A DNA stretch of 58,169 nt from Syntrophaceae bacterium UBA5744 (lineage in GTDB: Bacteria; Desulfobacterota; Syntrophia; Syntrophales; UBA2192): the NCBI GenBank assembly GCA_002419215.1, contig DIFQ01000085.1:1-58169 (forward strand). Reading direction: 5' to 3'. Shown piece by piece: positions 44,642 through 53,676 of the stretch. The notes beneath the pieces were generated by a model. It was not told the DNA's origin, did no database searches, and saw only the letters and a list, made by a program, of their open reading frames with translations. A program made the translations under genes and the position numbers. Every line of letters starts with the position of its first letter. Position 1 is the first letter of the stretch.

Positions 44642-44965
44642 TCAAGCCAAAAGGCTTCTTTTCGCCGTCTCGAACAGGCGCGCTATTCGACGGAGAGCCG
44701 GCATGAAGGACCTTTCAGAACCGAGGAGATGACCCGTTCCCCCCGATACCGCGTAAGCGGAATCCTCCAGGGCGCTGACCAGGACAGCGCCGGGCCCGTC
44801 GATGGAAAAGGCCTCGCCGGCCCGGATCAGGTGATCCCCCGGATTGCCCGTCTGGGTCAGCCACAAGACCCCTTTCCTGCACGTGACGACCGTGCCCATA
44901 ACATCCCCGTCGAGTCGGATCAGCGCATCCCGGCACAGCCTGAGAGTTTCCTCTGATTTCATCAT
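44642..44965 (-). CDS. DUF2917 protein
   Basis: A 107-residue protein with cupin-like beta strands (VVTCRKGVLWLTQTGNPGD, HLIRAGEAFSIDGPGAVLV), matching the DUF2917 pattern. It is divergent from a MocR-type regulator across 229 bases, a pairing that suggests regulation by it. Start ATG 44965 (or 44962) follows GGGAGGG. Function unknown. Confidence 0.8.
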   Translation of the reverse strand: MMKSEETLRLCRDALIRLDGDVMGTVVTCRKGVLWLTQTGNPGDHLIRAGEAFSIDGPGAVLVSALEDSAYAVSGGTGHLLGSERSFMPALRRIARLFETAKRSLLA

Positions 44966-45082
44966 CGAGCCCTCCCTGTCATGAAATGTGTTTGACCCGG
45001 CAAGCTTCTCAGCAAGCTCAACCCGCCGACGGAATCAAGTATAGGCCCGACAGGGAAGGGGCAACAGATTCAGAAACAAAAT

Positions 45083-45125
45083 TTGTTTGGCAAACAGATG
45101 TGGTATTTTAAAACTGTTATGGTAA
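45083..45125. promoter_or_regulatory. Direct repeats resembling MocR/GabR boxes
   Basis: TGGTAT at 45101-45106 and TGGTAA at 45120-45125 are direct repeats spaced 19 bases apart; on the other strand they read ATACCA and TTACCA. GabR, a MocR-type protein, uses ATACCA repeats. They lie between the divergent DUF2917 and MocR genes, in AT-rich DNA. Confidence 0.4.
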
Positions 45126-45194
45126 TAAAAAAGTCCAACTGTATCTTCCCGGTTTCTGCAGGGAGCCTTATGATCCGGTCAAGGAAAGGTGACC

Positions 45195-46613
45195 ATGAAA
45201 ACAAAAACGAACGCCCTTTACGAGGAAGTGGCCGGCAAGATGGATCACCTCATCCGGCACGGCACCTACCGGTCGGGTGACCGGATCCCGTCGATCCGGG
45301 ATATCAGCCGCTCCATGAAGGTGAGCATCTCGACGGCGCTCGAGGCCTATCGTCTCCTGGAGGTGAGGGGACTCATCGAGGCGCGCCCCCAGTCGGGCTA
45401 CTACGTCTCACCGCCGCGACTGATGCCTGTCACGGAGCCGCAGCTTTCCAGGACCGATCTGAAACCGGCTGAAGCAAGCATCGGAGAAATCGCGCGGGCA
45501 GTCGTGAAAGCCGCCGCGAACCCGGCTTATTTCAACCTCGGCATGGCGACACCGAACGTGGATCTGCTGCCCGCAAGAAAGCTCAACCGGATCCTTTCCA
45601 CCGTCGTGCGGACAAAGGACGCAACGAGTGTCTCCTACGACTTCTCGAACGGCTACGAACCGCTGCGGGTCGAGATCGCCCAGCGGGCGATCCAGGCAGG
45701 CTGCCCGCTGACGCCCGACGAGGTCGTTGTCACCACGGGATGCCACGAGGCGATCGCCATAACGCTTCGGGCCCTGTGCCGGCCGGGGGACGCCGTGGCC
45801 ATCGAGTCGCCTTTCTTCTTCAACCACCTGCAGGCCATGGCCTCCATGGGGCTGAAGATCGTGGAAATCCCCTCGAGCCCGAAGGAGGGGATCAGCCTGG
45901 AGGCGCTGGGATATGCCCTGGAGCAGGCGCCCGTGAAGGCCTGCCTGGTGAGCGCAAACTACAGCAACCCGACGGGAAGCTCCATGCCCGATCACCGGAA
46001 GAAAGCCCTGGTGAAGATGCTCGCCGAAAAGCAGATCCCGCTCATCGAGGACGACATCTACGGCGATCTTTCCTTTTCCGACACGAGGCCCCGGGCAACC
46101 AAGTCCTTCGATGAGGAGGGGCTCGTCGTGCTCTGCTCGTCCTTCTCCAAGACGCTTGCGCCGGGATATCGTGTCGGCTGGGTCGCCCCCGGCCGCTACC
46201 GGAGGGAGATCGAGCACCAGCGCATGATCAATACACTGGCCCCTGCCTCGCCCACCCAGATGGCCGTTGCCGAATTCCTGGCCGGCGGGGGCTACGAACG
46301 CCACCTGCGCAGGGTGCGGCGGATCTATGAAAAGCAGCTGGGGCAGATGCTCGAGTCCGTCCGGCGGCACTTCCCCGAGGGGACCAAGACGACACGGCCC
46401 GAGGGCGGCTTCATCTACTGGGTGGAGCTGCCCGCCGGCGTGGATTCCCTGGAGCTGTTCCGAAAGGCGAGAGACAAGGGGATCGCGATTGCGCCCGGGC
46501 CGATCTTCTCGAATTCGGGCAAGTACCGTAATTTTCTGAGGCTCAACTCCGCCCACTTCTCGCCGAAGGTCGAGCGCGCCCTCGAGACCCTGGGCGGCCT
46601 GGCCCGGGCATGA
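45195..46613 (+). CDS. MocR-type regulator (GntR HTH plus aminotransferase)
   Basis: A 472-residue fusion of a winged HTH (about 1-75; RIPSIRDISRSMKVSISTAL) and a class I aminotransferase-like domain (about 110-470). The PLP lysine is in SSFSKTLAPGYRVGW, with the substrate/PLP contacts NYSNPTG and DDIYGDL. MocR proteins sense PLP or amino compounds and control PLP, GABA or taurine genes. It is divergent from DUF2917, with candidate ATACCA-like repeats between. Start ATG 45195 has AAGGAAAGG five bases upstream. Confidence 0.92.
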   Translation: MKTKTNALYEEVAGKMDHLIRHGTYRSGDRIPSIRDISRSMKVSISTALEAYRLLEVRGLIEARPQSGYYVSPPRLMPVTEPQLSRTDLKPAEASIGEIARAVVKAAANPAYFNLGMATPNVDLLPARKLNRILSTVVRTKDATSVSYDFSNGYEPLRVEIAQRAIQAGCPLTPDEVVVTTGCHEAIAITLRALCRPGDAVAIESPFFFNHLQAMASMGLKIVEIPSSPKEGISLEALGYALEQAPVKACLVSANYSNPTGSSMPDHRKKALVKMLAEKQIPLIEDDIYGDLSFSDTRPRATKSFDEEGLVVLCSSFSKTLAPGYRVGWVAPGRYRREIEHQRMINTLAPASPTQMAVAEFLAGGGYERHLRRVRRIYEKQLGQMLESVRRHFPEGTKTTRPEGGFIYWVELPAGVDSLELFRKARDKGIAIAPGPIFSNSGKYRNFLRLNSAHFSPKVERALETLGGLARA

Positions 46614-46642
46614 CCTGCCCGATCGCGAAGGATGGAACAAAA

Positions 46643-46670
46643 AAAAGGGGCACCGCTCGGTGCCCCTTTT
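46643..46670. terminator. Bidirectional terminator
   Basis: AAAAGGGGCACC and GGTGCCCCTTTT form a perfect 12-bp stem with GCTC loop, between the convergent MocR and monooxygenase genes. Confidence 0.93.
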
Positions 46671-46702
46671 ACGATTGCCTGCCCTCAGCCGTCGTCGGCA
46701 GG

Positions 46703-47692
46703 CTATTGGATTCGCCCCTGAACGGCAGCGATCCGCTCCTCGGCCTCGCGGGCCATCCTCTCCAGCAGCTCCGCGCAGGTCGGAATGTCGCGGACGAGTC
46801 CCACGGACTGCCCCACCATCATCGGCGCCAGGTCGACATTTCCCGTGTTCCAGGCCTCGCTGATCCGCTTTCCCATGATGAGCGGCAGGATCTCCTCGAA
46901 GCCGCCCCCCCGTTTCTCGATGGCGAGGATGTCCTCCACGTTTCGGTTCCTCAACGCCCGCGCCTGCAGGTGGATGGACTTGCAGATGAGCGTCGTGTCC
47001 TGCTCCTGCCGGCGCACGATCTCCTGCTTGATGTTGTCGTGGACCCGGCACTCCTGCGTCGCCATGAAGCGGGTGGCCATCATGACCCCCTCGGCGCCCA
47101 GCATGAGGGCCGCCGCAAGCGAGCGGCCGTCGGCGATCCCCCCGACGGTAACCACGGGGATCGAGACGGACTCGACAACCCGGGGGGTGAGGACCATAGT
47201 GGTCACGTCGTCGTTGAGCGGGTGCCCGCCTTCCTCAATGCCGGCCGCGTAGACGCCGTCGTAGCCGGCCTCCTGGGCGTGAAGGGCATGGCGGACGGAG
47301 CCCACCTTGTGAAACATCCGGACCCCAGCCTTGCGAAGCATCTCCATGAATTCCGGGCCGCAGGCCTTGTCGATGGGGGAGCCGGAGATCTCGACGCCGG
47401 CCACCCGCTCCTCGGCACAGACCCGCAGGTACATCTTGTGATGGGCGCCGGAAATCCGCACCGACGGCAGGATGGTGACATTGACCATGAAGGGTTTGCC
47501 GGTGAGCGCCCGCACCTCGCGAATGGCCGCCCGGAAGGTCTCCTCCGTCTCGTAGTTGGCCGCCGTGAGGTTCCCCATCCCTCCGGCGTTCGAGACGGCC
47601 GCACACAGCGGCGGCTTGCAGATCCACATCATGGCCCCGCAGAGGATGGGGTACCGGATTCCGAACATCTCGGTGATACGGGTCCTGATCAT
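46703..47692 (-). CDS. Nitronate monooxygenase-like FMN oxidoreductase
   Basis: A 329-residue TIM-barrel flavoprotein of the 2-nitropropane dioxygenase/enoyl-reductase FabK-like family. Seen: N-terminal MFGIRYPILCGAMMWICKPP, the FMN phosphate region VVTVGGIADGRSLAAALMLG and GAEGVMMATRFMAT. It may oxidise nitronates or work as an FMN-dependent reductase; the family is heterogeneous and annotated enzymes often prove to be enoyl-ACP reductases. Start ATG 47692 has GGGAGGTG; the open frame upstream is not supported. Convergent with MocR. Confidence 0.86.
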   Translation of the reverse strand: MIRTRITEMFGIRYPILCGAMMWICKPPLCAAVSNAGGMGNLTAANYETEETFRAAIREVRALTGKPFMVNVTILPSVRISGAHHKMYLRVCAEERVAGVEISGSPIDKACGPEFMEMLRKAGVRMFHKVGSVRHALHAQEAGYDGVYAAGIEEGGHPLNDDVTTMVLTPRVVESVSIPVVTVGGIADGRSLAAALMLGAEGVMMATRFMATQECRVHDNIKQEIVRRQEQDTTLICKSIHLQARALRNRNVEDILAIEKRGGGFEEILPLIMGKRISEAWNTGNVDLAPMMVGQSVGLVRDIPTCAELLERMAREAEERIAAVQGRIQ

Positions 47693-47711
47693 GGGCACCT
47701 CCCGCGAAAGT

Positions 47712-47740
47712 GAAGCTCCCCGCCCACAGGGCGGGGCTTC
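47712..47740. repeat. REP-like GC hairpin, copy 2
   Basis: CCCCGCCC (47718-47725) and GGGCGGGG (47729-47736) around ACA, with outer GAAG/CTTC. It nearly repeats the element at 20524 and lies just upstream of the monooxygenase gene. Confidence 0.75.
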
Positions 47741-47767
47741 CCGGCAAGGATAGAACCAGACATGATT

Positions 47768-47808
47768 GCGCGCCCTAACCCCGCCTGCAAGGCGGGGCTT
47801 GCGGGACG
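47768..47808. repeat. REP-like GC hairpin, copy 3
   Basis: CCCCGCC (47779-47785) and GGCGGGG (47791-47797) with CTTGCGGGA on the right, as in copy 1. The region from here to 48109 contains no gene; together with copy 2 it fills a 417-base gap before larA. Confidence 0.7.
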
Positions 47809-48109
47809 CGCCCCCGGTCATTCGAGCACCTGACGAGCCGGGCCGTTCAAAAGGGCTCGGACATCCCGGGTTCTCCGAATTAACACAGGCGCCCGGATTT
47901 GTCGAGAGTCGCAAGACAATCGGCGATTTCACGGTTTGCGCGAATTGCCGGGTCCTGCGCACGGTTGAGGCCCCGAGGGGCATCATCAGGACTTTCAGGT
48001 TTCCGGGGTTTTGTGCTATAGAGACGGAAATCGACAGGACGTGATCTTCCCCATGTGCCTGCGATCCTGGCGCAAGCCTCATCAAACGAACCCATGAACG
48101 GGGGCATCG

Positions 48110-49357
48110 ATGAAAATAGAGATTCCCTATGGCGACACAATCGACACGGTAGAGCTGGCTGACGGCAACGTCGAGCAGGTCATCATTCCCAATACCGTCA
48201 AGACCGCCGATGAGATGGAAACGCTCAGGGACGCGATATTCCACCCGCTCAAGTCCCCGGACCTCGCTGCATTCCTGAAGGACCGCACAAACATTCTCCT
48301 GGTCGTCAACGACGCAACGAGGCCGACGCCGACAGGCAGGGTCCTCGAAATCATCTACCCGATGCTGAAAGGCAGGAACTTCAAGGTGATCATCGCGACG
48401 GGAAGCCACCGGGCACCGACCGGGGAGGAGTACGATTTCATCTTCGGGAAGCTCTACGGGGAGATGAAGGACCGGGTCCATGTCCACGATGCCAAAAAGA
48501 GCGAGTGCTTCTCCCTCGGGAAAACGAGACACGGCAACGAGATGATGCTGAACACGCTCGTCAGGGATGCAGATGCCATCATCCCGATCGGGAGCATCGA
48601 GCCGCACTACTTTGCCGGATACACCGGGGGCCGCAAGTGCTTCATGCCCGGGGTCGCCGGCTATGACTTTATCACGGCCAATCACAGGCTGGCCATTTCA
48701 CGGGCCGCCCAGGCCATGGTCCTGAAGGGAAACCCCGTTGCGGAAGAGTTCGACGACGCCGAACAGCTCCTGGAAAAACTCAACATTTTCGCGATCATGA
48801 CCGTGCTGGACGGCGAGCACCGGGTCTACGCGGCGGCAGCCGGGGACCTGAAGGAATCCTTTTATTCGCTGCTTGCGAAGGCCGATGAGGTCTTTGTCGT
48901 CCCGATCGAGCGGCTGGCCGAGATCGTCGTGACCGTTGCCCGGGAACCCAACGACATCGATCTCTACCAGTCGCAGAAGGCCCTGGACAACGGGAAAACG
49001 GCATTGAAAGACGGCGGGATCATCATCCTGGTTTCCGCATGCCGCAGCGGGATCGGCTCGCAGGCTTTCATGGACCTGCTCAGCTCCGAGACGAGCTGCA
49101 AGGCTGTCATCGATAAGCTGGACCGGGAGTACAAGCTGGGCTACCACAAGGCGGGCAAGATGGCCGAGATCGGCGTGAAGGCCCAGATGTGGGCCGTCAC
49201 CCCCCTGGACAAGAACCTGATCGGCAAGGCCCACATGCGCCCCTTCGACAGCGTCTCCGAGGCCTTGAAGGAGGCCCTCCGGGAGAAAGGCCCCGGCGCG
49301 AAGGTCACCTTCATCCTGGACGGGGGGATGACGATCCCCAGGCTGACCGCCTCATAG
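48110..49357 (+). CDS. larA: LarA-family nickel-pincer racemase
   Basis: A 415-residue protein of the lactate racemase family, which interconverts D- and L-2-hydroxy acids with the nickel-pincer nucleotide (NPN) cofactor. The catalytic pattern is intact: R71 in NDATRPTPTG, H100 in ATGSHRAPT, H166 in SIEPHYFAGY, K176 (the residue covalently tethered to NPN) in TGGRKCFMPG and H192 in NHRLAI. The next gene cluster encodes a glcD/F type dehydrogenase, so the racemase probably feeds the other enantiomer to it. No larBCE maturation genes are in the window, so cofactor genes must lie elsewhere. True substrate could be lactate or another hydroxy acid. Confidence 0.92.
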   Translation: MKIEIPYGDTIDTVELADGNVEQVIIPNTVKTADEMETLRDAIFHPLKSPDLAAFLKDRTNILLVVNDATRPTPTGRVLEIIYPMLKGRNFKVIIATGSHRAPTGEEYDFIFGKLYGEMKDRVHVHDAKKSECFSLGKTRHGNEMMLNTLVRDADAIIPIGSIEPHYFAGYTGGRKCFMPGVAGYDFITANHRLAISRAAQAMVLKGNPVAEEFDDAEQLLEKLNIFAIMTVLDGEHRVYAAAAGDLKESFYSLLAKADEVFVVPIERLAEIVVTVAREPNDIDLYQSQKALDNGKTALKDGGIIILVSACRSGIGSQAFMDLLSSETSCKAVIDKLDREYKLGYHKAGKMAEIGVKAQMWAVTPLDKNLIGKAHMRPFDSVSEALKEALREKGPGAKVTFILDGGMTIPRLTAS

Positions 49358-49373
49358 GGGCGGACAAGCACCG

Positions 49374-49402
49374 TTGACAGAAAAGTCCGGTTCCCTTATA
49401 GT
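49374..49402 (+). promoter_or_regulatory. Sigma-70-type promoter for glcD
   Basis: TTGACA (49374-49379), a 17-base spacer and TATAGT (49397-49402) make a near-consensus promoter. It lies between larA and glcD and should start a transcript about 100 bases before the glcD ATG. Confidence 0.75.
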
Positions 49403-49506
49403 GCACAGTCTCGAAAAGACAATCCTGTCGAAGGCGCTGCAACCAGGATAGAACTCGCGGCGGCGCATGAAACCGTCAGATAAGATCCTCACGGGAGGCA
49501 ATCGGC

Positions 49507-50895
49507 ATGATCACGGAAGACATCAAGAAAAAAATCCGCGGCATCGTGGGGGCGGAAAACGCCCTCGATTCCGACCTGGACCGTTTCGGCTACTCCTACG
49601 ACGCATCCTTCGTGCCGCTGCTGCCCGCAAAAAAGCCGGACCTCGTCGTCCGGCCCGCAACGACGGAGGAAGTCTCGAAGATCATGGCCGTCGCATACGA
49701 GCACGCAATCCCCGTCACCCCCCGGGGCGCGGCAACGGGCCGCACCGGCGGGAGCATCCCCGTGCAGGGGGGCATATCCCTCTCCCTGGAGCGCATGATG
49801 AAGATCATCGAGCTGGACGTGAACAACATGATGGTCTGGGCCGAGGCGGGGGTCCGCACGATCGATCTCTACAACGCCTGTGCCGCCAAGGGGCTCTTCT
49901 ACCCACCGGACCCGGCAAGCTGGAAATTCTCCACGATCGGGGGCAACGTGGCCGAGAACGCAGGCGGGATGCGGGCGGTCAAGTACGGGGTCACGTCCAA
50001 CTACGTCATGGGCCTCGAGGTCGTGCTCTCCGACGGCACGGTGCTCCAGACGGGCGGCAAGGCCATCAAGAACGTCACGGGCTACAACCTGACGAGCCTC
50101 TTCACGGGCTCCGAGGGGACGCTGGGCATCATCACCAAGGTGCTCCTCCGGGTCATTCCCATGCCGAAGAAGCGCGGCACGCTGCAGCTCATGTTCCGCA
50201 CCCTCGACGACGGCTGCACGGCGGTCCACCGCATGCTGCAGTCGGGCCTCGTTCCGGCGGCAGCCGAGGTGATGGACCGTTTCTGCCTCGAGGCCGTGGC
50301 GAAGCACCGCAAGACGCAGCACGACCCGGCCATCGGCGCCTGCATCGTCATCGAGATCGACGGCGAGGACGACGAGGCCCTCGCGCTGCAGACGAAACGG
50401 ATGGAAGCCGTGGCGAAGGAGTGCGGGGTCTACGAGTTCCGCGTCGCCCAGTCGCAGCAGGAATCCGACGATCTGTGGGCCATCCGGCGGGGCATCAGTT
50501 CCGCCATTGCCAGCATCCTGCCGAACCGACTGGGCGAGGACATCTCGGTCCCGCGGGACGCCTTCCCCGAGGTGGTGCGCCGGATCGCGGCCATCGCAGA
50601 AAAGCACAAGCTCACCATCGCCGTCTACGGCCACGCCGGCGACGGCAACATCCACCCCTCCATCCTCTGCGACCTGAGCAAGCCCGGGGAGGAGGAGCGG
50701 GTCCACAGGGCCGTCGAAGATCTGTTCGACGTGACACTGTCCGTCGGCGGGACCCTGTCCGGCGAGCACGGCATCGGCATCACCAAGCGGCCCTACATCG
50801 CCAAGGCGCTCGGCGCCTCCGGCGTGAAGGCCCTGGGCGCCGTCAAGCAGGCCCTCGACCCGAAAGGCATTCTGAACCCCGGCAAGATCTGGTAA
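49507..50895 (+). CDS. glcD: GlcD-type FAD subunit of 2-hydroxy acid dehydrogenase
   Basis: A 462-residue FAD-linked oxidase of the D-lactate/glycolate dehydrogenase family (VAO/PCMH fold). The FAD motif is PRGAATGRTGGSIP near residue 78; the C-terminal half shows AVYGHAGDGNIHPS and GGTLSGEHGIGITKRPYI. It oxidises a 2-hydroxy acid to the keto acid and passes electrons to GlcF. Located between larA and glcF. A decayed copy of the same family is at 17873. The ATG start has GGGAGGCAATCGGC upstream. Confidence 0.93.
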   Translation: MITEDIKKKIRGIVGAENALDSDLDRFGYSYDASFVPLLPAKKPDLVVRPATTEEVSKIMAVAYEHAIPVTPRGAATGRTGGSIPVQGGISLSLERMMKIIELDVNNMMVWAEAGVRTIDLYNACAAKGLFYPPDPASWKFSTIGGNVAENAGGMRAVKYGVTSNYVMGLEVVLSDGTVLQTGGKAIKNVTGYNLTSLFTGSEGTLGIITKVLLRVIPMPKKRGTLQLMFRTLDDGCTAVHRMLQSGLVPAAAEVMDRFCLEAVAKHRKTQHDPAIGACIVIEIDGEDDEALALQTKRMEAVAKECGVYEFRVAQSQQESDDLWAIRRGISSAIASILPNRLGEDISVPRDAFPEVVRRIAAIAEKHKLTIAVYGHAGDGNIHPSILCDLSKPGEEERVHRAVEDLFDVTLSVGGTLSGEHGIGITKRPYIAKALGASGVKALGAVKQALDPKGILNPGKIW

Positions 50896-50920
50896 GCAGC
50901 AAAGAGGAATCGAAGACGCC

Positions 50921-52147
50921 ATGTCAAAACGTTCGGACGACAAACTGCTTCAGGAAGCAAAAAAAATTGTCAGCCAGTGCGACCGCTGCGGCACCTGCCT
51001 GCCGGTCTGCCCCCTCTTCGAGGCGAAAAATGTCGAAGCCTCCAGCGCGCGGGGCAAGAACGTCATCGCACGGGCCCTGGTCGAAGGAGGCCTCGAGCCC
51101 ACGCCGGAGATGCTGGCCAAGGTCAACTTCTGCCTGCTGTGCCGGGCCTGCGTCGATGCCTGCCCGAGCAAGATCGCGACCGACGAGGCGATGATCAACA
51201 TCCGCCAGTACCTCGTGAACCGCACGGGCGCGGCGAATACCAAGTACAAGGCCATGGGCGGCCTCCTGAAGAGCCGCGGCATGGTGACGCTGACGGCGAA
51301 AACCCTTGCGCTTCTCCGCAAGCTCGGCCTCAACAGCGTCTTCCCCCACGGGATGGTGCCGGAAGAGTATACGCGGGCGCATTTCCTCGCCGCCTTCTCC
51401 GGGCCTGCCGCCCTGGGGCAAAAAGCGCCCCCTTCGGACGTGGCCGTCACGGCGTCAAGCAAAGTGGCCTACTTCGAGGGCTGCGGCATGCGGATGATGT
51501 TCCCCGAGGCCGCGGAGGAGACGCTCGAGATCCTGAAGACCTCCACGAAGCCGCTGGTGAAGGACAACGTCTGCTGCGGACTGCCGCACCTGGCCCACGG
51601 CCTTCGCGACGAGTTCCTGGAACTTGCGCGGAAGAATATCCAGGTCTACGAGGACGCCGATCTCGTCGTGAGCGACTGCGCAAGCTGCGGCGGCACCCTC
51701 AAGCACCTCGCCACCTATTTCGCCGACGATCCGCAGTGGCGGGACCGTGCGGCCGCCTTCAGCCGCAAGGTGATGGACCTGACGGAGTACCTGTCCAGGG
51801 TCGGCTACACGCCGCGGCAGAGGGTGGAGACGACCTTCACCTATCACGACCCCTGCCATCTCGGCCGGGGCCAGGGGATCAAGAAGCAGCCCCGTGATCT
51901 TCTCAGGGCGGCAGGCAAGTTCGTCGAGATGAAAGAGGCCGACATGTGCTGCGGCGGGGCAGGTTCTTTTCACCTGGACTACCCCGACATCTCCTCGACC
52001 ATACTCGACAAGAAAAGGGCAAACATCGAAAAAACCGGCGCGGCCATCGTGGTGACGGGCTGCCCCGGGTGCCTGATCCAGCTCGCCAAGGCGGCAAAGG
52101 CCAGCGGCGGCAAGTTCAAGGCCATGCACATCAGCCAGGTGATCTGA
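50921..52147 (+). CDS. glcF: GlcF-type iron-sulphur subunit
   Basis: A 408-residue protein with two 4Fe-4S motifs, CDRCGTCLPVCPLF near residue 21 and CLLCRACVDACPSK near 73, followed by two CCG domains (DNVCCGLPHLA and SDCASCGGTLKHL; then HDPCHLGRGQG, DMCCGGAGSFH and VTGCPGCLIQL). CCG domains in LutA/GlcF/HdrB bind special Fe-S clusters. It accepts electrons from GlcD and feeds the quinone or another carrier. It is 26 bases after glcD, so the two form an operon. Confidence 0.93.
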   Translation: MSKRSDDKLLQEAKKIVSQCDRCGTCLPVCPLFEAKNVEASSARGKNVIARALVEGGLEPTPEMLAKVNFCLLCRACVDACPSKIATDEAMINIRQYLVNRTGAANTKYKAMGGLLKSRGMVTLTAKTLALLRKLGLNSVFPHGMVPEEYTRAHFLAAFSGPAALGQKAPPSDVAVTASSKVAYFEGCGMRMMFPEAAEETLEILKTSTKPLVKDNVCCGLPHLAHGLRDEFLELARKNIQVYEDADLVVSDCASCGGTLKHLATYFADDPQWRDRAAAFSRKVMDLTEYLSRVGYTPRQRVETTFTYHDPCHLGRGQGIKKQPRDLLRAAGKFVEMKEADMCCGGAGSFHLDYPDISSTILDKKRANIEKTGAAIVVTGCPGCLIQLAKAAKASGGKFKAMHISQVI

Positions 52148-52244
52148 GGAATAATCCACCCCTCGCCAGGACTTCGACCGAAAGCCCCGCCGGGAGGACG
52201 AAGGAACCCTCACGTTCCTGCAAATTGCCGGAGGAGCCGGTCTC

Positions 52245-53639
52245 ATGAAGAAAATTCTCGTCGCGGGCGAGCAGGACCCCGTCCGCGAGGAGCTCATCCT
52301 TGCCCTGATCGACGAAGGGAACGACGTGGTCACGGCGCGCAGCGGCGCGGAATGCCTCGCCGCCGCCGACAGGGGGGACTTCGATCTGGTGCTGCTGGCC
52401 ATGCGGTTTGCCGACATGAACGGCATCGACGTCCTTCAGAGCCTGCGGAAGGGCTCCCCCGACACGACCGTCATCATGATGACCGCCCACGGCGACATCG
52501 AATCGACCCGCAGGGCCCTTTCGCTGGGCGCCTTCGACTTCATCCACCGGCCGGTGACGGCGCGGGCCGTCGTCTCCATCATCAAGACGGCCCTGGAGAT
52601 CCGCTGCCTGCGCCAGGAATTCCAGCAGATCATCTACAAGAACAAGGAGCGCTACGGCTACCACAACCTGATCGGCAAGAGCGAGGCCCTGCAGGGCGTC
52701 CTCGAGGTCCTGGCCCGCGTGGCCACCAACGACGCGGCCACGATCCTCATCGAGGGCGCGAGCGGCACCGGGAAGAGCCTCGTGGCCAAGTGCCTGCATT
52801 ACAACGGCCTGCGCGCCTACCAGCCCTTCGTGGAGATCAGCTGCGCCTCGATCCCCCCCACGCTGCTCGAATCGGAGCTCTTCGGCTACGAGGCCGGGGC
52901 CTTCACCGACGCCAAGCGCCCGAAGAGGGGCCTCATCGAGCTGGCCCACGGGGGGACCGTCTTTCTGGATGAAATCGGGGAGATGCACCCGGCGCTGCAG
53001 GCCAAGGTCCTCCAGGTGCTCGAGGAAAAAACATTCAGGCGCGTCGGAGGCACAAAAAGCCTGGAGGTGGACACCCGCATCATCGCTGCAACCAACCGGG
53101 ACCTGAGGGCGGCCGTCGAGAGCGGCACATTCCGGCAGGATCTCTATTACCGGCTCAACGTCATCAACATCCATCTGCCCACGCTGCACGAGCGCCACGC
53201 CGATGTCATGCCGCTCGTCGAACACTTCATTCACCATTACAGCAGGGAGCTGCGCAAGCCCGTCAAGACCGTGTCCGACGAGGCGCGGGAGCTGCTCGTC
53301 CGGTACGAATGGCCCGGTAACGTGCGCGAGTTGCTGAACACCGTCGAGAGGATCATGATCCTGGAGGACGGCGCGAGCATCACGCCGGGCAACCTGCCGC
53401 CGGAGATCCTGAAGCGGGGCGGCAACGGGAAAAAACCCCTCGTTCCGAACCCGGCCGATTTCCTCGATGGAGGGACTGCCGCCGACTACCAGGCGCTTAC
53501 GAAGGAGTTTCAGACGAGCCTGATCCGGAGGGCCCTCGAGCGAAGCGGCGGCAACAAATCCGAGGCGGCCCGGGCGCTCGGCCTTACCCGCCTGGCCCTC
53601 TATCACCAGATGAAACGGCTTGACCTGTTGAAAAAATGA
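52245..53639 (+). CDS. Sigma-54 activator (NtrC-type) with degenerate receiver
   Basis: A 464-residue enhancer-binding protein. The N-terminal receiver (1-120) has lost its phosphoacceptor: the expected Asp is A52 in LVLLAMRFADMNG, the acidic pocket is reduced to VAGEQDP and the conserved Lys is R102 (FIHRPVT). The AAA+ domain is intact with Walker A GASGTGKS (171-178), sigma-54 contact loop GAFTDA (218-223, variant of GAFTGA) and Walker B VFLDEIGE. The C-terminus is a Fis HTH (NKSEAARALGLTRLALYHQM). It follows glcF by 97 bases and precedes a sigma-54 promoter. Activity probably depends on a non-phosphorylation signal or on level. Confidence 0.93.
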   Translation: MKKILVAGEQDPVREELILALIDEGNDVVTARSGAECLAAADRGDFDLVLLAMRFADMNGIDVLQSLRKGSPDTTVIMMTAHGDIESTRRALSLGAFDFIHRPVTARAVVSIIKTALEIRCLRQEFQQIIYKNKERYGYHNLIGKSEALQGVLEVLARVATNDAATILIEGASGTGKSLVAKCLHYNGLRAYQPFVEISCASIPPTLLESELFGYEAGAFTDAKRPKRGLIELAHGGTVFLDEIGEMHPALQAKVLQVLEEKTFRRVGGTKSLEVDTRIIAATNRDLRAAVESGTFRQDLYYRLNVINIHLPTLHERHADVMPLVEHFIHHYSRELRKPVKTVSDEARELLVRYEWPGNVRELLNTVERIMILEDGASITPGNLPPEILKRGGNGKKPLVPNPADFLDGGTAADYQALTKEFQTSLIRRALERSGGNKSEAARALGLTRLALYHQMKRLDLLKK

Positions 53640-53659
53640 ACGCTTACGATTTCATCACC

Positions 53660-53676
53660 TGTTGAAACATTCAACA
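53660..53676. promoter_or_regulatory. Palindrome, likely activator binding site
   Basis: TGTTGAA, ACA, TTCAACA is a perfect 7-3-7 palindrome, about 155 bases upstream of the -24 element. A further TGTTGAA lies at 53626-53632 at the end of the activator gene, and TTCAACA recurs at 53757-53763. This spacing fits enhancer sites for the adjacent sigma-54 activator. Confidence 0.6.

Noticed and set aside
47693..48685. Upstream extension of the monooxygenase frame
   Set aside because: Runs antisense to larA and through the hairpin repeats; ATG 47692 has a good ribosome site.
49467..51194. Plus-strand frame of 575 codons overlapping glcD and glcF
   Set aside because: Alternate frame of two unmistakable genes; Arg/Gly/Pro-rich.
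52895..52915. GAFTDA loop as evidence of a broken sigma-54 activator
   Set aside because: This substitution occurs in natural activators as far as I recall, and a consensus sigma-54 promoter lies next door, so I treat it as functional variation.
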